NCBI GenBank assembly: GCA_937915865.1
Contig: CALGIG010000111.1
Coordinates: forward strand, 31,907 to 95,906
DNA from: an uncultured Prolixibacteraceae bacterium
GTDB taxonomy: Bacteria; Bacteroidota; Bacteroidia; Bacteroidales; Prolixibacteraceae
DNA length: 64,000 nucleotides
Reading direction: 5' to 3'
The notes beneath the pieces are model-generated. The model worked only from the letters and a program-made list of their open reading frames with translations, was not told the DNA's origin and did not search any database. Both the position numbers and the translations under genes were made by a program. Positions 43,264 through 51,045 of this stretch are shown piece after piece; positions within the stretch are counted from its first letter, which is position 1; every line of letters begins with the position of its first letter.

Positions 43264-44415
43264 ATGTACAACAAGAACCTGCTATTGTTGACGGCCTGTC
43301 TGGCCATTGTGATGTTTGGAATTACATGTGTGGCCATAGGTACCATCAACGAGTACCTGACCAGATCATTCGAAGTTGATAAAATTTTTATCGGCTTACT
43401 GGCGTCGTTATTTGCTACCGGCGCGCTGATTGGTTCGGTGTCGTTTGGACCCATTGTTGATCGCTTTGGGTATAAAACTATCTTGATTGTTAGTTTATTG
43501 CTGCTTTTTATTGGCTTCGAGTCGATTGGACATACAACTAACCTGAATGTTATTCGTGCGGTGGTTTTTATGTTTGGACTTGGCGGAGGAGTAATTAATG
43601 GCGGCACAAGCGCATTGGTTTCCGACCTGAACCCTGATAAAAAAGGCGCTTACCTGAGTATCCTTGGTGTTTTCTGGGGCATTGGGGCGCTGAGTTTTCC
43701 GCTAGTTACTTCGGTTTTGCTGAAAACTGGCATGGATTATTCCTCCATATTGAGCTCGATTGGAATGTTTGTTTTGATCCCCATTGTCATGTTCGCTTTA
43801 CTGAAATGCCCACCAGCAAAGAATTCGGAAGGTATTCCTTACCGAAAATATGTGGAAATGATCAAAAACCCGGCTATTTTACTGATTGCGTTTTTCTTGT
43901 TTTTCCAGAGCGGTTTCGAAACGTTGGTTACTACCTGGACTCCTAAATATTTTCTCGAAATATATACGCTGGACATGCAAACAGCCATTCTCTCGTTAAC
44001 GGTGATGAGCATTAGCTTAACCGTATCGCGTATTTTGCTTGGTTATGTGCTGAAAAAAGTGGAGAACTGGAAAGTGGTTATGTCTGGACTTTTTGTGATT
44101 GTCGGCGGCTTTTTGCTGATGCAGTATGGTGGCTCATTCCCGGTTGGATTGGTTGGCATCGCATTGGTTGGGGCCGGAGCCTCGGCTACTGTTCCGGTCA
44201 TGCTGGGCTATGTGGGAGCCATGTATCCTGAAATTTCAGGAGCTGCTTTTAGCCTTGTTTTATTTATTGCCCTCACAGGAAACGCCATTCTCAATGCCAT
44301 TGGTGGTGTTGTTTTTGAAACCTGGAAAATTGGCAGTTTCATTGTATTTATGATCGGAATTTCGGCGGTGATGTTTGTGTTGCTGACAGTGATTGTTGGA
44401 AAAATTAGGAAATAA
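43264..44415 (+). CDS. Major facilitator superfamily transporter
   Basis: A 383-residue, 12-helix transporter. The loop 2-3 motif A is GPIVDRFGYKTILIVS (about 64-79). The pattern of acidic residues is that of sugar-porter or FHS-like (fucose/glucose) branches, though no specific substrate can be assigned. The frame opens at 43156 but a promoter lies inside the extension; ATG 43264 begins MYNKNLLLLTACLAIVMFG, a normal first helix. It lies between an orphan kinase and the DUF5009/creatininase pair, 2.3 kb from the glycan cluster. Confidence 0.88.
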   Translation: MYNKNLLLLTACLAIVMFGITCVAIGTINEYLTRSFEVDKIFIGLLASLFATGALIGSVSFGPIVDRFGYKTILIVSLLLLFIGFESIGHTTNLNVIRAVVFMFGLGGGVINGGTSALVSDLNPDKKGAYLSILGVFWGIGALSFPLVTSVLLKTGMDYSSILSSIGMFVLIPIVMFALLKCPPAKNSEGIPYRKYVEMIKNPAILLIAFFLFFQSGFETLVTTWTPKYFLEIYTLDMQTAILSLTVMSISLTVSRILLGYVLKKVENWKVVMSGLFVIVGGFLLMQYGGSFPVGLVGIALVGAGASATVPVMLGYVGAMYPEISGAAFSLVLFIALTGNAILNAIGGVVFETWKIGSFIVFMIGISAVMFVLLTVIVGKIRK

Positions 44416-44420
44416 AAAGT

Positions 44421-44552
44421 AGCCCCCTCCAACCTCCCCCGAAAGGGGAGGCTTTAGGTAGCATATAATCACAAAAATTTTTGATTTGAATATAATACCT
44501 TCGTGAACTGAGCCCTGGCTCCCCTCCCCTCGGAGAGGGCTGGGGGTGAGGC
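44421..44552. repeat. Composite repeat between convergent MFS and DUF5009 genes
   Basis: Left end AGCCCCCTCCAACCTCCCC with hairpin CCTCCCC/GGGGAGG; right end GAGAGGGCTGGGGGTGAGGC. Terminal inverted repeats as in the 37080 copy, with an AT-rich centre. It may also act as a bidirectional terminator. Confidence 0.7.
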
Positions 44553-44556
44553 TTTT

Positions 44557-45672
44557 TTAAATTTTCACAAAAATCTTATTCTTGTACATCCAATAGCAAA
44601 TGTACCATAAGGCTGCCCATACAGTTCCGCTGATAAGGAAATGTGCAGGTACGGTTCCCAGCCAGCCCAGCAAACTGTTCACAAATGGAGTTACGAGTTT
44701 CATCAGTATTTGATTGCCTCCCACATGAAAAAACAAGTAGATAAAGATGCAGTTCATCCCAACAATAATGAATGGTTTGGCTCCCTTATCAAATTTGCCT
44801 TTAATGTCGATTAGCCAATACGAGAATGTCAAAGCCAGGATAGCCCAACCTCCTGAAGCAAATACAAACGAAGCAGTTGCAATCTTTTTAATAATTGGGG
44901 TAATGTTGGCCAAATCGAGCCCGAAGCCAATAACCAACGCGGCTGCACCAGCTATTATTAGTGTTTTAATTTTTTCTGTCTGAGGTTTATCGCTCATGAG
45001 CAGTTTCCCGCAAAGTACTCCCCAAACGGTATGTGCAATGGTTGGAATAGCATTCAATGTTGCCCAGATACTGGTTTTAGGTGTACCTTCGATTACCGAG
45101 TTTACCCATGCACCCAAGTTGTGATGGGGTTCCCATGGTTGGTTAAAGCCTTCGACGGGGAAAAAGCGGTAAGCCAGGTCGACCAGCAGCAAAACAACTA
45201 AGGTGAAAATCAACTGGAACCTGATACTTTTCTGCTGGATGAGGAAGGCTACAATGTAGGTTACCGATAACTGTGCAAGCACGTTTTGCAAGCGGAACCC
45301 GATGTGGTCGTTCCCTTCGTTGTACAAAATCCAGCCAAGCATCAGCAGTAAAAACGAACGTTTCCAGGCATGTTTCATGATGGTTGAATTGCTGTCGCCT
45401 TTCTTTTTACGGTTGGCCACTGCAAACGGAATTGCAACACCCACAATGAACATGAAAAACGGCTGGATTAAGTCCCAGAAATGTAAACCATGCCATTCGT
45501 GGTGTTCGAGCTGTTCGCCCAGAAATTTAAAAAAACCGTTGTTCACTTCACTAATACATCCAAAAAATCCTGTGCTTTCGCCAATTAGGAGAAACATGGT
45601 AAAACCACGAAAAAAATCGATAGAGGCCACTCGCCCTAGAGCCTGAGTTTCTTTTTTTAATGCTGTTGTCAT
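44557..45672 (-). CDS. DUF5009/heparan-glucosaminide N-acetyltransferase-like membrane protein
   Basis: A 371-residue protein with about ten membrane helices. The start RVASIDFFRGFTMFLLI and the HFWDLIQPFFMFIVGVAIPFA segment match the acyltransferase-3-like COG4299/NagX family, including DUF5009 proteins of Bacteroidota. The conserved Arg/Asp (SIDFFRG) and His (GLHFWD) are present. Eukaryotic relatives acetylate terminal glucosamine across the lysosomal membrane; bacterial members may modify or import amino sugars. The creatininase gene ends 32 bases upstream of its start on the same strand. Confidence 0.87.
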   Translation of the reverse strand: MTTALKKETQALGRVASIDFFRGFTMFLLIGESTGFFGCISEVNNGFFKFLGEQLEHHEWHGLHFWDLIQPFFMFIVGVAIPFAVANRKKKGDSNSTIMKHAWKRSFLLLMLGWILYNEGNDHIGFRLQNVLAQLSVTYIVAFLIQQKSIRFQLIFTLVVLLLVDLAYRFFPVEGFNQPWEPHHNLGAWVNSVIEGTPKTSIWATLNAIPTIAHTVWGVLCGKLLMSDKPQTEKIKTLIIAGAAALVIGFGLDLANITPIIKKIATASFVFASGGWAILALTFSYWLIDIKGKFDKGAKPFIIVGMNCIFIYLFFHVGGNQILMKLVTPFVNSLLGWLGTVPAHFLISGTVWAALWYICYWMYKNKIFVKI

Positions 45673-45704
45673 TTGGTTATTGTTGGTTTGTAAAAAATGG
45701 TCGG

Positions 45705-46466
45705 TTATTCGTAAAAATCTTCCCGTGAAGTTGTAGCCAAATCGAAAAGGAAATCACCAATTTTTTCCGTAAGTAGTTTAAAAAAACGTTCACCTTTTTC
45801 TTTAGTTGCTTTAGCAGGGTTGCCGATGCCGGTGTCTTGGGTCACACTTGTCCAGCGGCGTTCGGCCCAGCCCCATCCTTCGTGCATGGCTTTGAACCGA
45901 TATTTTCGGGCAGCGCCGTTACCGGCTTCAGAAAGTGGTAGAACCCATTCAGGTTTCAGGTAAAGCATCAGGCTTGTTTCTGTTTCACCGGCATGTTCAC
46001 CAAGGTCTTCAAAAAAATCTTTGGTTTCTTTTACCTTGTACCAGTTTACTTCTGAAAGGAACATTTTCGGGTATTTCAACCCCAGCTCACGTAGCATTTG
46101 CCTGAAATCGTTCCCACCGTGGCTATTCAGGATAACAAATTTATATATGCCCTGGCGGTTAAGGGTTTCGATTACGTCGTTCAGAATAGCGTATTGGGTT
46201 GAAGGATAGATATTAATGTCGAGCGTTACATCGAATTGCCCTGTATTTACGCCAAAAGGAATGCAGGGTAAAACCATTACTTTGGCGCCCTTTTCCCAGG
46301 CCACGCGGGCCGATTCGGCGGCAATTTCACTGGCCTCAACATTGTCTGTAGAGTAGGGAAGGTGGTAATTGTGTGCTTCGGTGGCTCCCCATGGAAGTAC
46401 AACCAGCTGGTATTGTTCGTTCTTTGTAATTTTCCAGTTGGTCTCGGCTAAAATGTATGGTCTCAT
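45705..46466 (-). CDS. Creatininase family protein
   Basis: A 253-residue metal-dependent amidohydrolase-like protein. Motifs: LPWGATEAHNYHLPYSTDN (metal-binding Glu and His, about 25-43), ILNSHGGNDFRQML (about 112-125) and DLGEHAGETETSLML (about 153-167). The fold covers creatinine amidohydrolase and related enzymes of the riboflavin/F420 and mycofactocin pathways; Bacteroidota members are often found by sugar-utilisation genes. Substrate unknown. Forms a pair with DUF5009. Confidence 0.9.
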   Translation of the reverse strand: MRPYILAETNWKITKNEQYQLVVLPWGATEAHNYHLPYSTDNVEASEIAAESARVAWEKGAKVMVLPCIPFGVNTGQFDVTLDINIYPSTQYAILNDVIETLNRQGIYKFVILNSHGGNDFRQMLRELGLKYPKMFLSEVNWYKVKETKDFFEDLGEHAGETETSLMLYLKPEWVLPLSEAGNGAARKYRFKAMHEGWGWAERRWTSVTQDTGIGNPAKATKEKGERFFKLLTEKIGDFLFDLATTSREDFYE

Positions 46467-46594
46467 GTGCGGGTTTATTGGTTTTGAATTGTCTTTGAAT
46501 TTGATGGAACAAATTTTATAAAATGCTGATCAATTGGCAAGAGTTTTGGTTGGCACATCGATAGCAAAATGAAAAAATATCTGTCAAAGCTTTT

Positions 46595-46602
46595 TACATT
46601 TG
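46595..46602 (+). promoter_or_regulatory. Bacteroidota -7 box for the Gfo/Idh/MocA gene
   Basis: TACATTTG, 73 bases before the ATG at 46676. No clear -33. Confidence 0.35.
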
Positions 46603-46675
46603 TCATCGATTGATAATTTTACCGATGCAATTTGAAGCCTTTAAAATTATAAATAAACCAACTAAAAGATGACTA

Positions 46676-47995
46676 ATGGCTAATAATCGAAGAACTTTTA
46701 TTAAACAATCGGCTACCGTTGCTGCAGCCGTGAGTATTTTCCCAACCTTGATGAATGCTGGTTGTGTGGGCGCAAACGAAAAAGTTGTAGTTGCACTGAT
46801 TGGCTGTAATAACCAGGGATGGGTTGACTTAATGTCGTTTATGAAACTTAAAAATGTGGAATGTGCAGCTTTGTGCGACGTTGATGAAAATGTGCTGAAT
46901 AAACGTGCCGCCGAATTTGAAAAGATGACTGGTAAAAAGCCTGCTCTGTACACTGACTTCAGAAAAGTACTTGAGAAGAAAGAAATTGATGCGGTAATTG
47001 TTGGAACTCCGGACCACTGGCATTGTATCCCAATGATCTATGCTATGGAAGCAGGTAAGGATGTTTATTGTGAAAAGCCTGTAGGTTACACCATCGAAGA
47101 ATGTAACCTGATGGTAAAAGCAACCAAACGCTACAATAAAGTGGTTCAGGTTGGTCAGTGGCAGCGCAGCGATCCGCATTGGCTCGATGCTGTTAAATAT
47201 ATTCAGGCCGGAAATCTTGGCCGTGTGCGGTCAGTAAGGGCTTGGTCGTATGTTGGCTGGAAAAAATCGATTCCTGTTGTTCCCGATGCAGCTGCTCCGG
47301 CAGGCGTTGATTACAATATGTGGCTGGGGCCACGACCAGAACGCCCATTTAACAGCAACCGGTTCCATGCAACCTGGCGCTGGTATTGGGATTATGCCGG
47401 CGGTGTTATGACCGACTGGGGTGTTCACCTGCTCGACTATGCTTTATTTGGAATGAACCAGTATGTTCCGAAATCTGTAAGCTCCAATGGCGGTAAATAT
47501 GCTTTCCCCAACGACGCAATGGAAACACCTGATACCTTGATGGCTATGTACGATTTTGGAGGTTTTGGTATTTTATGGGACCACACCATTGGCATTTATG
47601 GCGCACAGTTTAAACGCCGTGGGCACGGAGTTGCTTTTATTGGCGAATATGGTACCTTGGTTGTTGACCGTAGCGGCTGGGAAGTTATGGCTGAGCAAAA
47701 AAGCACCAGTGCAAAAGCTGGGTTCGAAGATGTTCCGGTTAAAAAAGGAACAGGCACCGGCCTCGATTTGCATACCGCCAATTTTATCGATTGTATTAAG
47801 ACCCGAAATAAACCAAACTGCGATATCGAAATTGCCGCTCATATTGCCCGGTTCTCGCAGATGGGAAATATTGCTTACCGGTTAGGCCGCAAAATTGTTT
47901 GGGATTCTGAAAAACAAGAATTTCTAAACGATCCTGAAGCCAATGCCTTGACCAAAGCCACCTATCGTGCGCCGTGGTCGTTGCCAAAAGTATAA
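46676..47995 (+). CDS. Exported Gfo/Idh/MocA family oxidoreductase
   Basis: A 439-residue NAD(P)-dependent oxidoreductase. The N-terminus NNRRTFIKQSATVAAAVS carries a twin-arginine signal motif (RRTFIK), so it should be exported folded with its cofactor. The Rossmann part (VVVALIGCNNQGW, ALCDVDEN) is followed by the family motif VYCEKPVGYTIEE (about 124-136) and a C-terminal beta-sheet domain. Family members act on sugars, and some exported ones are GH109-type NAD-dependent glycosidases or initiate 3-keto-sugar chemistry. It starts the glycan cluster and is preceded by the shared leader AAACCAACTAAAA. Confidence 0.93.
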   Translation: MANNRRTFIKQSATVAAAVSIFPTLMNAGCVGANEKVVVALIGCNNQGWVDLMSFMKLKNVECAALCDVDENVLNKRAAEFEKMTGKKPALYTDFRKVLEKKEIDAVIVGTPDHWHCIPMIYAMEAGKDVYCEKPVGYTIEECNLMVKATKRYNKVVQVGQWQRSDPHWLDAVKYIQAGNLGRVRSVRAWSYVGWKKSIPVVPDAAAPAGVDYNMWLGPRPERPFNSNRFHATWRWYWDYAGGVMTDWGVHLLDYALFGMNQYVPKSVSSNGGKYAFPNDAMETPDTLMAMYDFGGFGILWDHTIGIYGAQFKRRGHGVAFIGEYGTLVVDRSGWEVMAEQKSTSAKAGFEDVPVKKGTGTGLDLHTANFIDCIKTRNKPNCDIEIAAHIARFSQMGNIAYRLGRKIVWDSEKQEFLNDPEANALTKATYRAPWSLPKV

Positions 47996-48010
47996 CTATC
48001 TTATCATTTA

Positions 48011-48041
48011 TTGAGCGGGCGATTTTAAGTTACCCGCTCAA
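48011..48041 (+). terminator. Hairpin after the oxidoreductase gene
   Basis: TTGAGCGGG pairs perfectly with CCCGCTCAA over 13 bases. No T-run, so it may be an mRNA-stabilising or weak terminator structure. Confidence 0.5.
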
Positions 48042-48088
48042 TATCATTTCACGCGCTCAATACCATTGCCTAACCTAAACACAAACCT

Positions 48089-49984
48089 ATGAAACGACTT
48101 TTTCCTCTTTTATCGTTTTTCTTTTTATCCATTTTGTTTTCAGAAGCTAAACCCGGCGATGTAAAACAAGCTGTCCCCGATCGGTTAAATGCCTGGATAC
48201 CTTCGAATATGGTGATTTCGGGATATCTGGGTGACAAAATTAATTTGTGCATAACCCAGCGTATTAAAGAACAAGATGTTGAACACTTGATTGAACCTTT
48301 CCGCAGCAGAAATGAAACTCGTATGTGGCAGACTGAATTTTGGGGAAAATGGATTTTATCGGCCATAGCTTCGTATGAGTACAACCGTGATCCGGAAATG
48401 CTGACTATTATTAAAAATGCTGTTTCGGGATTGTTGGCCACTCAAACGCCCGACGGGTATATCGGCAACTACTCAAAAGAAGCTCAATTACAGCATTGGG
48501 ATATCTGGGGCCGAAAATATACCATGCTTGGATTGCTGTCGTATTACGATATTTCGGCTGACAACAAGGCATTGGTTGCTGCCCGGAAACTTGCCGATCA
48601 TTTGCTTACGCAGGTTGGTCCAGGGAAAGTTGATATTGTAAAAACCGGCAATTACCGTGGAATGCCCAGCAGCTCAATTCTTGAACCGATGGTTTTATTG
48701 TACAAACATACCGGAGAAAACCGTTATTTGGACTTTGCAAAATATATTGCAAATCAATGGGAAACACCTGATGGCCCACAATTGATAAGCAAAGCCCTCG
48801 ACGGATTAAATGTAGCCGACCGGTTTCCTTTCCCGAAAGTTTGGTGGGGATGGGAAAATGGGCAGAAAGCTTACGAAATGATGTCGTGTTACGAGGGGTT
48901 GCTCGAACTTTACCGTATTACGGGCGAACCGTCGTATCTGAAATCGGCTGAAATGGCAGTGCAAAATATTATTGATACTGAAATTAATGTGGCCGGATCG
49001 GGTACAGCATTCGAATGCTTTTTTCATGGCGGACAAAGGCAAACCGAGCCAACTTACCACACCATGGAAACCTGCGTAACTTTTACATGGATAAAACTTT
49101 GTAACAACCTGTTACGTTTGACTGCCAACCCGATGTATGCCGATCAGATTGAAAAAACAGTTTACAATGCTTTGTTAGCTTCGATGAAATACGATGGTTC
49201 ACAAATCGCCAAATACAGCCCTTTGGAAGGTCAGCGCCAGCAAGGCGAAGAACAGTGTGGAATGCACATTAATTGTTGCAATGCCAACGGTCCGCGAGCC
49301 TTTACGCTTTTGCCCAAAATGGCTTTTATGTCGGCACCGAACGAGATTTTTGTCAATTTGTATAGTCAGTCAACTGCCTCAATTCAGCTCAGTTCAAAAA
49401 ATAAGATTACAATTCAGCAAAAAACCACTTACCCGGTTGGCGATCAGGTCGATCTGGTTGTTCAGCTTGAAAAACCCGAAAAATTTACGCTTTCGTTACG
49501 CATTCCAGCCTGGAGCGGTCAATCAACGGTTTCGCTAAATGGTTCAGCAGCCGAAGGTGTTCAGTCGGGTAGCTATTTCAAAATTAACCGTGAGTGGAAA
49601 AAGGACGATAAGGTGACTTTGACATTGGATATGTCTGGACGGTTAATGAAACTGAATGGTTATCAGGCAATCATGCGAGGCCCGGTTTTACTTGCTCGCG
49701 ATTCGCGTTTTGAAGATGGATTTGTTGATGAAACAGCTGTTATTCAAAATAAAGACAACAGAGTAGTGCTTACCTCTGAAGAGAAAAAACCAAATCATGT
49801 ATGGATGTCGTTTACTGCTCCACTCGTTTTGGGAACCGATTTGGAAGGCGAAGGTAAAAACGCCAGACAAATTCATTTCTGTGATTTTGCTTCGGCTGGT
49901 GATACCTGGACCTACGAATCGCGTTATCGTGTTTGGATTAAGCAAACACTGAATGTGATGAATGCAGCATATAAACCGTATTAA
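48089..49984 (+). CDS. GH127-family beta-L-arabinofuranosidase-like glycoside hydrolase
   Basis: A 631-residue exported enzyme with signal peptide MKRLFPLLSFFFLSILFSEA. The (alpha/alpha)6 domain (about 40-420) contains ETRMWQTEFWGKWI, CYEGLLELYRITG, the Glu of GTAFECFFHGG, HTMETCVTFTWIKL, and the cysteine cluster CGMHINCCNANG (Cys390, Cys396, Cys397). GH127 uses a Zn-bound cysteine nucleophile, which fits this cluster. C-terminal beta domains follow. The likely reaction is removal of beta-L-arabinofuranose, though related GH families share the fold. It ends four bases inside the convergent AraC gene. Confidence 0.9.
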   Translation: MKRLFPLLSFFFLSILFSEAKPGDVKQAVPDRLNAWIPSNMVISGYLGDKINLCITQRIKEQDVEHLIEPFRSRNETRMWQTEFWGKWILSAIASYEYNRDPEMLTIIKNAVSGLLATQTPDGYIGNYSKEAQLQHWDIWGRKYTMLGLLSYYDISADNKALVAARKLADHLLTQVGPGKVDIVKTGNYRGMPSSSILEPMVLLYKHTGENRYLDFAKYIANQWETPDGPQLISKALDGLNVADRFPFPKVWWGWENGQKAYEMMSCYEGLLELYRITGEPSYLKSAEMAVQNIIDTEINVAGSGTAFECFFHGGQRQTEPTYHTMETCVTFTWIKLCNNLLRLTANPMYADQIEKTVYNALLASMKYDGSQIAKYSPLEGQRQQGEEQCGMHINCCNANGPRAFTLLPKMAFMSAPNEIFVNLYSQSTASIQLSSKNKITIQQKTTYPVGDQVDLVVQLEKPEKFTLSLRIPAWSGQSTVSLNGSAAEGVQSGSYFKINREWKKDDKVTLTLDMSGRLMKLNGYQAIMRGPVLLARDSRFEDGFVDETAVIQNKDNRVVLTSEEKKPNHVWMSFTAPLVLGTDLEGEGKNARQIHFCDFASAGDTWTYESRYRVWIKQTLNVMNAAYKPY

Positions 49985-50892
49985 CCTATTGGTATTTTAA
50001 GGTTTCCTTGTCCCATCGCCCTGAATTGTGTTGGCGTTTGTCCGGTTTGTTTTTTAAATTGGGTCGAGAAATAATCTATCGATTCAAAACCAAGGTCAAA
50101 TGCTATTTCCTTTACAGGGCTGTTGGTAACCGACAATAATTCTTTGGCTTTCTGTATTTTAAGCTGAGCAATATATTGTGCGGGGGCTAAACTGGTGTAA
50201 TTCTTAAACATTCGCCTGAACCAGGTGTAGCTCATATTTAGAGATGCTGCAATCTCTTCAGGAGAAATATTGGTGTTTATTTTTTCGCGAATGATTAACC
50301 TTGCTTTGTCGATTTTGTTGAAGACTGCTTTGTCGTTTAAGTTTTTGTTCTTATCGCGGTAAAGAATATACGAAAGCAAATGGGTTACTATTCCTGAAAG
50401 AAGGTTTTGATAACCAGGGCGCTCAGCAATGCTTATTTCAAGGATTTTTTTGTATAGACTGACAATTTCTTCGTCGTAACCAATGTTTAAAACCGGGTTA
50501 CCAATATATGCCAATTTATCATTAAGTACTTCTTGTGCAATGCCTCCGATAAAACCAACCCAGTAGCTTTCCCATCCGGTAGCTTCGTTGGGTTTGTATG
50601 TATGCCATTCGCCCGGGAACAAAACAAACATGGAACCTTCGGGAACTGTGCTTTCCTGTTTTAGTCTTGACGCAAATAAACCTTCGCCTTTGGTAATGTA
50701 TACCAATTGAAATTCTTGCAGAATACGTCCTTTTTCAAAATCAAAATAGTATCCTTGCGGATGCCCATGTGTAGGATAACTTGAATGTAATGGAATGGCC
50801 TCGAAACCAACGGTTTTAACATTGATGTTCCAGGACGATTCTTTTTCGCGTGAAGTAATGTACCTTGTTTCGGAATTAAAAGTATGTTGCAT
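49981..50892 (-). CDS. AraC family transcriptional regulator
   Basis: A 303-residue regulator. The N-terminal AraC-type cupin (about 30-155, with PEGSMFVLFPGEWHTYKPNEATGWESYWVGF) should bind a sugar. The C-terminal double helix-turn-helix is canonical (SPEEIAASLNMSYTWFRRMFKNYTSLAPAQYIAQLKIQKAKELL, then VKEIAFDLGFESIDYFSTQFKKQTGQTPTQFR). It is the only regulator in the glycan cluster and diverges from GH78 across 153 bases, so it probably controls the cluster. This differs from the hybrid two-component or ECF-sigma control of many Bacteroidota PULs. Confidence 0.95.
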   Translation of the reverse strand: MQHTFNSETRYITSREKESSWNINVKTVGFEAIPLHSSYPTHGHPQGYYFDFEKGRILQEFQLVYITKGEGLFASRLKQESTVPEGSMFVLFPGEWHTYKPNEATGWESYWVGFIGGIAQEVLNDKLAYIGNPVLNIGYDEEIVSLYKKILEISIAERPGYQNLLSGIVTHLLSYILYRDKNKNLNDKAVFNKIDKARLIIREKINTNISPEEIAASLNMSYTWFRRMFKNYTSLAPAQYIAQLKIQKAKELLSVTNSPVKEIAFDLGFESIDYFSTQFKKQTGQTPTQFRAMGQGNLKIPIG

Positions 50893-51045
50893 AATAGTTG
50901 TTTGGTGTCAAAAATTAAAGTATTTGGGTCAGATATGAAATGTTTTTGGAACTAAACTATTAATAACTTGCACCATTAATAAAATTTAACTGGAATTTAC
51001 TTAGTGTCAAAATTACCAATTAAAGCCAACTAAAAAACCTAAATC

